Shown here piece after piece: positions 23,048 through 34,465 of a DNA stretch of 64,000 nt. The position numbers and the translations under genes were made by a program. The DNA lies in assembly GCA_963969345.1 (NCBI GenBank), contig OZ017767.1, positions 1,860,001 through 1,924,000 on the forward strand, given 5' to 3'. Under the pieces are notes generated by a model. The model had not been told where the DNA came from. It made no database searches and saw nothing but the letters and a program-made list of their open reading frames with translations. The number at the start of each line of letters is the position of its first letter. The first letter of the stretch is position 1. The stretch comes from Turbatrix aceti (taxonomy: Eukaryota > Nematoda > Chromadorea > Rhabditida > Panagrolaimidae).

Positions 23048-24205
23048 TTATTTCAGCAAATTTAAAAATGTGGTGCGAGTATTCGTATTTAAAAGAGCAA
23101 CCAAAAATGATAATGAATTGGAATTAAAAACATAAGAAAAAATAAACCAATGACTTCTCAGCTCTTCGAAGACGTATTGTTTCTTAAATCCACAATAAGG
23201 ATCTAACGGTCCAAAAATCATTTCACAAAAAAATTTGCAAATTGTCAATGTGTACTCCGCTGCAATCAAAACAAAACAGTAGATAGCAAGGCTCCACGCA
23301 CTTCTTCGTTGAATGTTGTTGGTTTTTGAAACGGGTTTAAAAAAATCTTTGCCGCTTTTAATTCTCCAATTCAGCTTGAAACGAAGTTCTAGTACAATTA
23401 ATGTGTAAAAGATTGTTGTCAAGCACAGAGGAATTGAAAAATCTGCTTCATCACTGACCCCGTTTCCAAATTTCTCAAAGTATTTAGGCGAAAGTAGAAA
23501 TTGAGTGAAAGTGTTAATCATCCAGATGTCTGTTCTTTGAAACAAATCAGTTATAAAAAAAATGGCTACACAGTATACACCCATCACTACTGTCAGAGCA
23601 AGCGAGATAAGAGACAGAATGGTTACAATAACGTAAACAAAATTACCCATAAAAACTTTTGAATTCAGCATTGGACTGTAAAAAATAAAAAACTGATTTA
23701 TTGACAAAGTAAGCAAACCGACAACGAATAATTGTTTTGTAAATTTGTACAATTCTTTGCCGCATTTTAGATTCCACAGATACCTCATGTATGAATGGTA
23801 AGATTGCAAAGATTCGCTTTCAAAAATTGTATCAAATAACTCTAGGGGATTTTCGGAATCACTTTTGTTATCAAAAAATTGAACATAATTTGAAGCTTTC
23901 CACGATGTTATGAATTTCATGTACAGTATCATAAAGTTAAAAACCGTTGAAACGGCGCTCAGGTAAATAATTACGCAAATGAAGAACGTGCTCGACCTTT
24001 GCAAATTGTTTTTGGCTCGATTCTGAAATATTTTGATGACGAACATTTTATCAATTATTTAATAACAAACCTTTAACACGGAGTACAAAGCTCCAAGGTT
24101 AAGCAGAGTAATTACAACTTCCATTTCAAAGGCAAAAAGGTAGGTGTGAAAATAAATCGGAGGTTTCGTGTGAAAAAATTCAAAACCGTCGTCATAGTCG
24201 TCCAT
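23048..24205 (-). CDS. 7TM receptor-like protein, family member R2
   Basis: Exons 24205-24071 and 24022-23048 give 369 residues. The short acidic N-terminus (MDDYDDGFEFF) precedes TM1, FEMEVVITLLNLGALYSVLK, which ends at the phase-0 intron. Exon 2 starts NRAKNNLQRSSTFFICVII. Conserved blocks are LSINQFFIFYSP, FVYVIVTILSLISLALTVV, LELRFKLNWRIKSGKDFFKP, NNIQRRSAWSLAIYCFVLIA and NSNSLSFLVALLNTNTRTTF, about seven hydrophobic spans in all. I do not recognise the family in Pfam terms. Tandem copies and rapid divergence resemble nematode chemoreceptor clusters, so a chemosensory GPCR-like role is an inference. Confidence 0.82.
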
Positions 24206-24475
24206 TTTGCAGACTTTCGAAAGTGTCAAACGGCTTAAAAGCAGTTAGCGTGTAAACGATTTTGTGATATATTAACAGGTGCAATGCCCAAGTTTGCACC
24301 ACGTTTTTAAGATTTCTAAGAAAAAGAACCTCATCAAAGGCAAGTGTCTGATATTTAGAATAAATTTATTATTTATTATGCGCAGTAACCGTTCAAAAAA
24401 CGCTAGTTTCCGGGTTTATGTTTCATTTGCCGTCTTAACAAATGATCGAGATGGATCAGGTTTTTGAGCATTCAT

Positions 24476-24850
24476 TTCATATTCACACTTTTCTTTTTGC
24501 TTTTGAAATCGGAGGTGTTATAATTCTTCTGAACAGTGCCGCTTTCTTTTGTGTTTTAAAGGTTTCTTGGCTTCTGATTAATTTAAATCTTTCATACTAA
24601 AAAAATTTAGAACTGGTACCAAAAAGATCCAGCACGTTCTTTATCTGCACAATCATTTATTTGAGTGCCGTAAATCAGTTTTTCATTTTCCACTCTCCGA
24701 GAATAAATTCAAGGATTTTCTTGAGTAGTTTTGTATACATCATTGTAACCATTCTGTCTCTCATTTCTTTGTCTTTGACGGCTCTTTGATGGGCGCATAC
24801 TGTGTCTGCGTCATTTCAAATCTGGATATCATGGATTGGTCGTTGTATTC
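24476..24850 (+). pseudogene. Internally deleted fragment of the 7TM family
   Basis: On the plus strand, an exon-1-like stretch reads HTFLFAFEIGGVIILLNSAA and ends VLK before a GT. After about 45 bases and an AG comes a piece reading RSSTFFICTIIYLSAV. This is joined directly to NQFFIFHSPRINSRIFLSSF, deleting about 70 residues found in the relatives. The frame then breaks after SLSLTAL at TGA (24787-24789), and YCVCVISNLDIMDWS follows. It lies tail-to-tail against R3. It is clearly a dead copy. Confidence 0.82.
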
Positions 24851-24877
24851 AGAGTGTAATCGAAAAATAATAATCAT

Positions 24878-26013
24878 TTATTTCAATATTTTTACAAACG
24901 TTTCACGGGTGTTGCTATTCAAAAGTGCAATCAAAAAAGACAAAGAGTTGGAGTTGAGCACGTGGGACAAAATAATTAATGGACCTCGATTGACTCCAAA
25001 TTCATTGTTTTCGCAACTTTGATCAGATACTCCATATATCGCTTGACACAAATGTCTAGAAATTGTGACTGTGTATTCCGCTGAAATTAAAAGAAAACAG
25101 TAAATTGCAAGGGACCATGCACTTCTGCGTTGGACATTGTTGGTTTTCATCAAGGGTTTGAAAAAGTCTTTTCCTCTTTTGATTCGCCAAGTCAGCTTAA
25201 AACGGAGTTCCAGCACAATTAATGTATACAGAATTGTAGTCATGCACAACAGAACTATAAAATCCGATTCTTCGTTTATCTTTTCAGAAGAAAATTTTAA
25301 ATGAACTTGTTCTAAAGCGTGCGATATCGGATTGCGGTACCATTCCACGATATCTAAATTTAAAATTATGCAAACACAGTATGCTCCCATCAGAGTCGTC
25401 AAAGAAATAGAAACGATAGATAAAATGATTACAAATACGTACACATAATTACTCATAAATATTTTTAAATTCAGCACTGGAAAGTAAAAAATAAAAAACT
25501 GATTTAAGGATAAGGTAAACAATCCAACAAAGAAAAATTGTTTGACTATCCGATTCAGTGTCATCCCAACCTCGGTGATCCTAAAAACATTGAACACCGA
25601 AACGAGTTGCGGCATTGATAATATGAATTCCTCATCTTTGTCCGCTTCAGGTTTCGAAATTTGTGTTTTAAAACTTGAGTAATAATCTGTAGTCTTACAA
25701 GAATAATCAAATTTTATATACAATAATACAACGTCAAATACAGTAGATACGGCGCTCAAGTACATAATAATGCATATAAAAAACGTGCTTGATCGTTGCA
25801 AATTGTTTTTGGATCGATTCTAAAATTTTTATGTTACATAACCATTTTACATTCAAATAAAAGTTGCGCATGTAAACTTACCTTTAAAACAGAGAAGAGG
25901 GCTGTAATGTTAAGCAAAATAATTACGCCTCCAATTTCAAATCCAAAAAGATAGGTATGATAATAGAATGAAAATTCTGCATAAGGCATAGTGTTCATCT
26001 CAATAGCGTTCAT
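24878..26013 (-). CDS. 7TM receptor-like protein, family member R3
   Basis: Exons 26013-25882 and 25819-24878 encode 357 residues. The N-terminus is short, then TM1 (FGFEIGGVIILLNITALFSV) and the family intron after VLK. Blocks: NLQRSSTFFICIIMYLSAVS, LSLNQFFIFYFPVLN, VYVFVIILSIVSISLTTLMG, LELRFKLTWRIKRGKDFFKP, NNVQRRSAWSLAIYCFLLIS and NSNSLSFLIALLNSNTRETF. Basic, Lys/Arg-rich segments between TM5 and TM6 suggest a cytoplasmic loop there. Its head faces the ABF peptide gene at 26280-26983 on the same strand. An in-frame downstream ATG also exists at 25998; the first was used. Confidence 0.82.
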
Positions 26014-26074
26014 AATGTAAAAATGTTAAAAGAAACATAAGCCAATCGCACTTTCTATTTATTATACATAACGT

Positions 26075-26275
26075 TTAGATTATTTTATTATAATTTGTGC
26101 CGCAACAAATCCAGCAGGTGAAAGCACAATTTTTGTCCTGTGTTCTTTTTGACCGGCAAGGTTTACAGTAGTTTTTCTCAGAAACTTCCGTCATACACAA
26201 AAAACATTTTGCTGTTTTTGTCACAGGTTTGAACATTTTGCGAAGTATAAAGGGATTATAAATGTAATTTAGCAA
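26075..26275 (-). CDS. Small Cys-rich ORF, uncertain
   Basis: A 66-codon frame lies just downstream of the ABF gene on the same strand. It contains CFLC-x8-C-x2-C-x9-C-x3-C-x2-CC, spaced somewhat like a zinc-ribbon or small disulfide peptide. There is no signal peptide and no paralogue in the window. It may be 3' UTR sequence with chance cysteines. Confidence 0.25.
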   Translation of the reverse strand: MLNYIYNPFILRKMFKPVTKTAKCFLCMTEVSEKNYCKPCRSKRTQDKNCAFTCWICCGTNYNKII

Positions 26276-26279
26276 AGCC

Positions 26280-26983
26280 TCAATCTTTGTACAACAGCGG
26301 AAGTAATCTCCTGCATTCCGTGCAGCTGCAGATCGGACGACCGTTTAGAATGACGCATTCACCGGTGTTGCATCTCTGAAAATAAAGGAATTGTTATCGC
26401 TGTTTTAGTACAATTAGTAAATACCAGAGATGGCAGATCAGATCACGTTTCGGATCAGATCAGCTCATAGATCAGATCAGATCAGGTCAGATCACAGATA
26501 ATCCACTCGGAATTCAGATCAGATCACTAGAAATTTAAAATTTTACAACTTCAAACACGTTCGCATTGCTTGTTTTTTGAAGAATACGATAGTTCTCAAC
26601 AAAAAAAATTTATATTTAACTTTTCGCGTCGAAACCAGTGTTCTCGGGAACTTGAACCCTAAATTCCGAGATTTTGGGCTGGGTCGAGTCAGATCAGATC
26701 AGATCAGATCGCAGATAATCTAGATCAGATCACTGGTATATCAGATCAGATTGCAGATAATCCAGATCAGATCATGAGCAAATGATCTGATCTGCCATCT
26801 CTGGTAAATTCAACTCACTTTGATTTTGCAACTTCTTTCGCACACATGATTCGTAAGTTTTTGGAGATCCGGTAACTCGTCCATACTGCAGCTCGTTACG
26901 GTTGGCTTTGCTGTTGTTGACGGAAGTAGCACAACTAACATAACAAGGAAATAGATAACGACTGACCAATTGGCAATAATCAT
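26280..26983 (-). CDS. ABF-type antimicrobial peptide 1
   Basis: Exons 26983-26819 and 26375-26280 give 86 residues. A signal peptide (MIIANWSVVIYFLVMLVVLL) is followed by a mature peptide starting KPTVTSC. The eight cysteines follow C-x15-C-x3-C-x4-C-x4-C-x8-C-x-C-x2-C, with GRPICSCTEC at the end. This matches the nematode ASABF/ABF family (CS-alpha-beta fold, as in C. elegans abf genes), secreted peptides that act on bacterial membranes. The intron, placed between Cys3 and Cys4 as in the second copy, is enlarged by a hAT-type MITE (26425-26803). The short C-terminal tail ends LLPLLYKD. Confidence 0.9.
26417..26811. mobile_element. hAT-type MITE 2 (379 bp) inside the ABF1 intron
   Basis: The element spans 26425-26803. 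Inverted ends are CAGAGATGGCAGATCAGATC and its complement. Flanking 8-mers are GTAAATAC (26417-26424) and GTAAATTC (26804-26811), one mismatch. The inside repeats GATCAGATCA words. No ORF. The second ABF gene lacks it. Confidence 0.85.
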
Positions 26984-26999
26984 CCTTGGTTTATAGCGT

Positions 27000-27580
27000 G
27001 TGAAATGTCAATCATAGACAATAAGGAATAGAGTCTATGCTACCTATTTATATTGACGCCACCCTGGCGGTTGTCAAAATTTGTCAAATATTATCAAATT
27101 TTTTGTATGCGTTCTGCATGGTTAAGAGATAACAGTGCTTATCGGGTAAAAGGGGGTCTTGTTTTTTTGGCAAAATGAAGGTGTGCATGTCTGTATTATA
27201 TTTTATGACGCATTCGCTTTATTAAAAAACAACAACGGATTTAGGAATACAGGTGATACGCATTATTTTGTGACAACCCTTTTTCGGCCTCTTAAAAGAT
27301 GTTTATCTATGACAGGAAGTCAATTGCTGCAGATATTTTTAACCGAATAAATCTAGGCACTGCGTTTTTGAAGTTCGGTTTCTGTTCAACGTAGCATACG
27401 TAGTTTGAATCCGTTCTATTTACAGACGGAAACACTGATAAGAAGATCCTACTAAATATATATGAATGACATATATTCGCTTGTCACGATTTGATCAATG
27501 ATGAAGGTGCAATGACCATTTTACGCATAATTCTGATTCACTATCAGTCACAGTAATTGCTTCAGCGAAATTCAGGTGAT
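27000..27580. other. Intergenic between divergent ABF1 and secreted gene A
   Basis: It holds the divergent upstream regions of both genes. A TATTTATATTG sequence near 27045 fits a TATA element for ABF1 on the minus strand. No further gene seen. Confidence 0.45.
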
Positions 27581-28475
27581 ATGATGAAACGTTCTTTGTT
27601 ATTGTCAATTATAGTTCTAACCGTCGTCAACAATGTTTATGGTAAGTTATTTACTATTTTATGATTTTAGAGGATTGCTGCTTTTTTTTTCAATGTAAGG
27701 TTCAATGTTACAGGCCAATACCGTAACCGCCCCCGTGGCCTCGGACTCATGCAGCTCCCGACAGGCATGACTGATGAACGTTCTGGACCTTTTCTTCCAC
27801 AACTCTACATCGCAGGTGACAAGTCAGGTACCAGGCCGATGACCGTAAACGGAGTCCATCTTCCCGGTCAGGTAGCTACGTTTACGGGTCGGAGTGCTTT
27901 CAACCCCTTCACGCAGGCCGTTAGCGCGATGTACCACGAGGATCTCGTCGATTCATGGGGCGCTGGTTTCGGCGTCAGCGTAGGTTTTTTAGACACTGTA
28001 AATGCTTCTTATAGATCTTTTTTTGCAATTTTAGGGCGTCAACAACTACAATTTAAACGTCAGAAAAAACTTTGATCAGTACGCCGACGTACCCCTCGGC
28101 AACAACGACGGCATGAGACAGCCATTTGTCACTGGTTTTACCGTCGGCGGAGAATACGATTTAGCAAAGATTCGTGAAGTTGCCGGACATCTGGACATGC
28201 CACTTACAGGTGTTAACGAGCTTTTTGATTTAGACGGGCGTTGGATGGTCAAGGGTTTCGGTAACGGTATTCAACAAGGATATCTTGATTTTCCTCTAAC
28301 ACTCAGTGATCCGCATGAAAGGTTCAGTGGCAACTACAAATATCTTAACTACATGGCGGATCGTTTGATTCACTATGGTCACGTTGTGCCGAACGTCAAT
28401 CTGTTTTTGGTTGAGAAGGATAAGATTATGGAGCGTCTTGTTCGCAATCGTGCCAATCCTACTCTTATTGGTTAA
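27581..28475 (+). CDS. Secreted protein of unknown family, copy A
   Basis: Exons 27581-27641, 27714-27979 and 28035-28475; 255 residues. Exon 1 encodes only the signal peptide (MMKRSLLLSIIVLTVVNNVY), with cleavage probably just before QYRNRPRGLG. The mature chain has no cysteine, is rich in Gly, Asn and Pro, and carries MQLPTGMTDERSGPFLPQLY, FNPFTQAVSAMYHEDL, VRKNFDQYADVPLG, DFPLTLSDPHERFSGNYKYL and HYGHVVPNVNLFLVEKDK. I recognise no domain. Two paralogues lie at 37456 and 41812. It sits beside an ABF gene, as does copy B, which hints at a secreted intestinal, epidermal or defence role, but that is inference. Confidence 0.85.
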
Positions 28476-28960
28476 TCACAATAATGTAAGCTATCCTCCG
28501 GTCGTATGTTTGAATCATTTGCCTATGTTCTTAATAATAAAAGGAACAAAAAATGATGATAACAGCATGATGAATCACTTTTCAACGTTTGACACAGATT
28601 TCGATAAATCTGTCACGTATCTTGTGATTGATAGCGCAACATACGCCTTCGCAATACAATCTTTATAAGTTATGCAGCATACATACGCGCGTGTTGAACT
28701 CTAAATGATACGTCTGAATGAACCGAATGAAAGTTATAAGGTTTCCACAAAGCCATCCTTTTGAAAAAAAGGGGGTGTCTCCTGAATACGGAGCAAAAGT
28801 TCAAACGTGGCTACAGGTAACTTTGTTTACAGCTGACATAAACGTTTTATTGCGTGCCGAAAAGTGCAAAATTCGGAGAACTCCGTTTGTGCGTGACAGA
28901 CTTTCTTCGTCAACAATGGTTTCTCGAGATTCCAAGTTCCCTGTTTTCGTCGTCGTTCAT
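28476..28960. other. Intergenic, no gene seen
   Basis: AT-rich flank of copy A. It contains TGACACAGATTT at 28590-28601, shared with the flanks of copies B and C. Confidence 0.5.
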
Positions 28961-28967
28961 TGTTCTA

Positions 28968-30085
28968 ATGAATGCTTCGGCGGATGTCCGACCGCTACCG
29001 CTACTAATTCTGGAAGTCGTTATTCTCGTCGCAGCAACGGCGACTTCAATGTTCCGAGTTTATTTTGTGCATTCCACAAAAATTTTTCATGTTACAGTAC
29101 GAGTTTTGCTCATCAACGAGTCCATCGGCAACACAGCGTACATTGTCACAAAGTCAGAATTCTTTTGCCTGAAGCAATAAATTTTGTTATTTACAATTTT
29201 TAGAATGGCGTCTTTGGTGTTCCAGTTAACGGACCTCCAATGGACGTCCAGCGAAGCAGATCGCCTGATCCGCTGCGTTTACATGTCTTTGCTCGTTTTC
29301 ACAGTCGCAAACAATATTGTTATCCTCTTTGAAAGAATTTACAGCACATTACACGCCAATGGGTATGAATCCGTCGCGAATACTCCATTCCTGCTTTTTG
29401 CAAATGCAATACCGGTGACCATAACACCTGACTCACAATCAGGATGACCTCACCATTGTTTTTTCAGTGGGTTATTGTATCCGTGCTTGCTGTACTCTAT
29501 GCTACCGTACTTGATGTTGCGACTACAATTCTGCCTTTGATAATCATCGTTCTGCTCACTACAATCGTAAAAACAAAAAAAAACACGTCGGATAAAAAAA
29601 ATTATTTTTAGGGATTTTTTATCATCAGCGTTATCAATAATAAACGCGACCGGGTCAACGAAATCGTGACTAAAACGAGTCATGTACCGCGAGAAAAGTT
29701 TTTGCGCAAGTACGCTACACTGACAGAAAGATTTCAAATTAGGGAAAACATGATCGTTGCCAGAATGATGACTTGGTACATGGGATTCTACTTTCTTTCA
29801 CAATTGGTTCAGATGGTCTTTATTTATCTCAGTTTTTTTACATTTCCGCTGTGAGTAAATTCACCAAAATAATAATTTAAAATTTTACTACTTACAATAT
29901 TAAATTTTACAAAAATGTTGTTCAGAGGACACAAACATCACAAACTGTTCGCTGCCTCCAACGACATCACACAATCGATAAAGCTTTTCACCGAACCCAT
30001 TGTTTTGTTTTTGTCAAATTCAAATACACGGACTTTTTATTTTCATACATCCGTCACACAAAGTTCACATATCCTTCACAGATGA
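28968..30085 (+). pseudogene. Serpentine receptor-like gene interrupted in its last exon by a transposon
   Basis: Exons 28968-29152, 29204-29414, 29468-29566, 29612-29850 and 29926-30085. The start MNASADVRPLPLLILE leads into TM1. Further landmarks are FHVTVRVLLINESIG, RCVYMSLLVFTVANNIVILF with ERIYST, WVIVSVLAVLYATVLDVATT, and ENMIVARMMTWYMGFYFLSQ. These resemble nematode Sra/Srab-type chemoreceptors. The last exon reads KLFTEPIVLFLSNSN and then enters the inverted end of a 2-kb element at 30027. The frame ends at TGA 30083-30085, inside the element, replacing the native C-terminus. The receptor core is complete, so a chimeric product is possible. Donors GTCAGA, GTGACC and GTAAAA are weaker than usual. 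Confidence 0.65.
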
Positions 30086-32014
30086 GTGTGAATCACATGT
30101 GATTCACATATGAATTACCAAATTTCGATTAATTTTGAAGTATCATATGTGAATCATATATGAATCATATGTGATTAGTGACATTATTCGGTAACTTATA
30201 CAAAAACGCTGATAAATTGTGATATTCACATATACTTCACATATATGGCATATGTTATTCACAGTATGCTTGGCAAAACGTGCTTGGAAATCAAGATTCA
30301 GTTGGAAGACTCGGAACTTCAGTATTGTCATATCTCTTGTTGTTTTCTGCCAGGGGATGTTGTTTCTTGTGTTAAAGTGTTGCGATTGTTTCTTTTCGAG
30401 TAAAATTTTTATGGGATTGCTATTTGAAAACAAAATTTGCAAAAATGTTCGTATATAAACGTATTTTGATGCCATTGGGGGCTCCAATTTGGAGGGATGC
30501 CGATTTCGTTGGAATGCTGATGCATTGGCCTAGTTACGGGCGTCTGAAGTGACTTCAGAGTTAAAAGTGGCTTCAAAAATTGTGTGAATTTTTTTTTAAA
30601 TTTTGTCATAAAAATGTTGATTTGAAATAGAAAAACAATACAAAAACAAGAAAAATGTACAAAAAACACGACAAGAAAAAAGTGAATTTATGAAAACAAT
30701 AAAAGGGTACAAGAATCAAAGCAAGAAAAACGTACAAGAAAAAAACAAACGAATAATTTTTTTCTGTAAAATTAATATTTAAAAAAAACAAAAAAGTTGG
30801 GGTTCTGTAGGTTATAAATTTTTTTGTTGTTTATTGCTATTATTTGTAAATAAATGTTAATTTGAGAAGGAGAAACGGGTTGCAAAAGCCCTTATATATT
30901 TTTTATACTCTTTTATATCAATTTTTTGGCTGAAACACCCGTCGGGAAAAATTCCCGACAGATATCAAGTGTTTCTGTTTTTCATCCCTCCTTTTCCATG
31001 GCACGCAGCGAAGTTTCATCAAACAGGTAATTTTTGCGAGGTTTGTAAATTTTACTGATTTTACGTACATACTAATTTTGGGGAAACAAAAAAACTTTAA
31101 TTCTCAATTTTTGTTTTAGAAAAACCGTGAGTTTTTTACAAAAAAAAATTGGAAACAAACTTTATTGTGATTCTGCTTTTTTCAGGCATTTTTTACGTAA
31201 GTATATTTATGTTATACAAAAATATGGGCAATTGAAATTATTATAAACGTTTTATAAATATTTATTTTTTTTTAGCATTCTGTAAGTTTTTTTTTTAAAA
31301 CTGGGCCTGAAATATTTTTTTTTCACATTCCTATTTTAAATTACAAAAAATAACGTGTTTTCCTAATTACAGACTTTCTCTATATCCATATTGGTCACAA
31401 CAGCTACCGCGGGAAAATCCAGAAAAAGTACCAGAAATATTTCGTGAGTTTTGGCAAAAAAAATTACGTGTTGTTGACTTCAGAAATCTTTTACAGGAAT
31501 CAAGCAATTCACAAATCCAGCGCCCTGTTCATTCTACTCATCGCCGTAAATTCGTAGTGGATGGAAGACAAAGTTTTGCAGTGCATCCACAGCCAAAAAC
31601 TGTAAAAAACGGTAGCCGATGCAGAACTTTGTTTTTCCACCACTTTAAATGGCACGGAGCGTTTTTGCCCTCAAAAAAAGAAATTTGCATCATCAGGTTG
31701 TTTTTGGCACACTGAGCTCGGCATCCACAGTTATATACTGCAGAATGGTAGCTGATGCTCATCTGTGCCAAGTACACGAATTTTATATTTTCACATGTGA
31801 TTCACATTACCACGGCCCGTCGGGTAGATGTGATTCACATATACCTACCGGCTAAGGAGAGTGCAAACTTTTTCAAAGTAAGCATGAATCACATATACTT
31901 CACATCAAATACACAGATAGTTCATACATCCATCACAGATAATTCATATGTGTTTCCGTCAGCGAGATATGTGAACTTTGTGTGACGGATGTGTGAAAAT
32001 AAAAAGTCCGTGTA
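30025..32014. mobile_element. 1986-bp terminal-inverted-repeat DNA transposon, non-autonomous
   Basis: The element spans 30027-32012. Its ends are near-perfect inverted repeats of about 45 bases (CACGGACTTTTTATTTTCA followed by T or C, then ACATCCGTCACACAAAGTTC). Both sides carry TA, the target typical of Tc1/mariner-like elements. Subterminal regions repeat CACATATG and GTGAATCACATATG words in both orientations. No transposase-like ORF is visible, so it is non-autonomous. It lies within the last exon of the receptor gene at 28968. Confidence 0.8.
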
Positions 32015-32414
32015 TTTCCGCAAAAAGTAAGTTGTCACTGGTTGTGCACAAATCCTTATTTAGCACTAATTCAGATATACTCACGTAAGACCAACGAAAG
32101 AAAACCAGTACAACAGAAATGTTAACGAAGGCCAGGTATACTTTGAAACCCTAAAGCAACAATGGAATTAAATTGACTGCCAGTATGAAAATTTACAGCT
32201 TCTTTGTTTGACTTTTGCATACTACAGGCACCTGTTTGATTTTCAGAATACCAGTCTTATCACACCATTAGTTTTTTTTACAAGTTGTGCTATTTTATAA
32301 ATGACTTTTAACACCTGTTTTGGATTGCAGTATATGCATTTACATATAAACCGTTATTTGAAAAAGACTTTTTGAAGGTTTCTGTATCAGTTGACATTTT
32401 CAAAAGTATAAAAA

Positions 32415-34016
32415 ATGGACGAGAATTATTCGGACGAAAATTTATTCGATCTAGAAAACTACTTCGACGAAGATTTGTTTAAAATTGACGATTACGACGA
32501 CGACGAATATGAATTCAACATGGACGATTACTTTGACTATAAACTTTTGTTTAACACGAGCGATTATTACACCGATGAATTTCAGTTCGACTTGGATGAT
32601 TACTACAACGACGAACTTACATTCAACTTGAGCGATGATTATAATTACTACAATGACGATTTTTCGTTTAACATGAGCGATTTATTTAGCGAAGAACTTT
32701 TTTTTAACACAAGTGATTATTACGTCGATGAATTTTCGTCTAACATAAGCGATTATTTTAATGAAATTTCATCTAACGTAAGTGATTATGTTGATGAACT
32801 TTCATCTAACGTAAGTGATTACATCAACGACGAATCCATATTTAATTTAAATGATTCTTATTTTGACGAATCTTTATTTGACTTAAACGAATTTTTGAAT
32901 TCAAGCTTTCCATTGAAAGAAAATACTAAAGATTTCTGGATTTATACAATGATCTTTTCCATCGAAATGGGACTGATATTTATTTTTCTTAATTTTACAG
33001 CTTTGTATTCCGTGTTGAAGGTCTGTTACAATATTTTAGAACAATTTTTTATAGACAATTTTTAGAACAAATCCAAGAACAACATGTCTCGATCAAGCAC
33101 CTTTATTACGTGCGTAATTATTTACTTAAGCTCAATATTTACTGTTTTTAACCTTTCTCAACTCTATGTACAGTTTCATTCTATCGTAAATATTTTTGAT
33201 ATTGCAAAACGTGTTAAAAGTTTAAAAATTCTTGATGAAGATAGTGATATGAAACTCGTTTTTTACGAAATCTTGAATTTTGTGAAAATATTTTTTGTAG
33301 GTGTACCAACAATGGATATGTTGGGAAAATTTGTATTGGGAATTATTTTGAACAAAATTATAAAAAACTTTTTTCTTTTGGGTTTGTTTACTTTATCACT
33401 GAATCAGTTTTTGATTTTTTATTTTCCATTAATTAATTACAAAATTTTTCTTAGCAATTTTGTATACGTCATTGTAGGATTTTTGTTCCTTGTATCAGCC
33501 GCTCTGACGGCGATCATTGTTGTTTACTGTACATGTTTATTTTTTGATGTGGGAGATTGGATATACTACCCTTTGCGAGATGAGGACATGATGACGTTAT
33601 ATAACAGATGGGGTGGCGATGAAACTGATTTCTTATTCCTTTTATACGTATCAACGGTGTTTTACATTCTCATTATCCTTGAACTGCGTTTCAAACTGAC
33701 TTGGCGATTTAAAAACGGAAAAGATTTTTTTAAACCCGTGACAAAAATAAACAATGTGCAACGCAGAAGCGCGTGGTCACTTGGTATTTACTGTTTTGTA
33801 TTAATTGCAACCGAGTATACTGGAACAATTATGCGATTGTTTTGCAAATTAATTTATGGACAGCATGTTTGTACTGTGGAAAGCGACAATCTTTTTGGTA
33901 ACTCCCAACAACATTGGTTACTTTTATCTTGTATTTTTAATTCGAGTTCATTGTCTTTTTTGATTGCTATTTTGAATACCAACACACGTAAAACATTTGT
34001 GAAGTGTTTGAAATAA
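32415..34016 (+). CDS. 7TM family member R4 with long acidic N-terminal repeat
   Basis: Exons 32415-33020 and 33066-34016 encode 518 residues, against 330-370 for its relatives. The excess is an N-terminal region of about 165 residues built from degenerate 15-20-residue units such as FNTSDYYTDEFQFDLDDYYN and SSNVSDYVDELSSNVSDYIN, full of Asp, Glu, Asn and Tyr and with about nine N-x-S/T sites. TM1 follows (FSIEMGLIFIFLNFTALYSV), then the family intron. Exon 2 has RSSTFITCVIIYLSSIFTVF, LSLNQFLIFYFPLIN, LELRFKLTWRFKNGKDFFKP, NNVQRRSAWSLGIYCFVLIA and NSSSLSFLIAILNTNTRKTF. No signal peptide is evident. The acidic, potentially glycosylated or Tyr-sulfated ectodomain could bind basic ligands. Polyadenylation-like AATAAA is near 34053. 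Confidence 0.85.
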
Positions 34017-34465
34017 ACATCTACGTATGTATGTATCGCAAAAAAAATGAAAAATAAAATTGTTTTATTTGTTTGTTTGTTTTTGACATTTGCCGATGGA
34101 ATTCAGAGAAAGCTTCGAATTGACTAAAGAAATTTCCCGAGAAAGTGTTTTTTTTAACCGAATTTTTTTACAATTGTTTTGATCTGTATGGTCGCTACTA
34201 TAAATATTTTGCAAATAATGTATAATGAAAAAATATATACATATGCATTATTTAGTAATGCAACTTTACAGCTTCCTGGTAGGCCGTTCCGCTCGGTAAA
34301 AATGCTTGCCAGCTGGGTGCATACTCAGCAAACCACTCCCACGGTAGCCAAGAACTACCGGGGGGGATAACAAATAATGCCAAGACACCTGTTTGGTTCC
34401 TCCCCATTGGCTGTAAAGGAATACAAGATAACCATTAAAAGGTCAACATTCAGTGGTTTTCACAG
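34017..34465. other. Intergenic between R4 and R5
   Basis: No gene seen; contains a short CCGGGGGG stretch. The two receptor genes run in the same direction. Confidence 0.4.
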
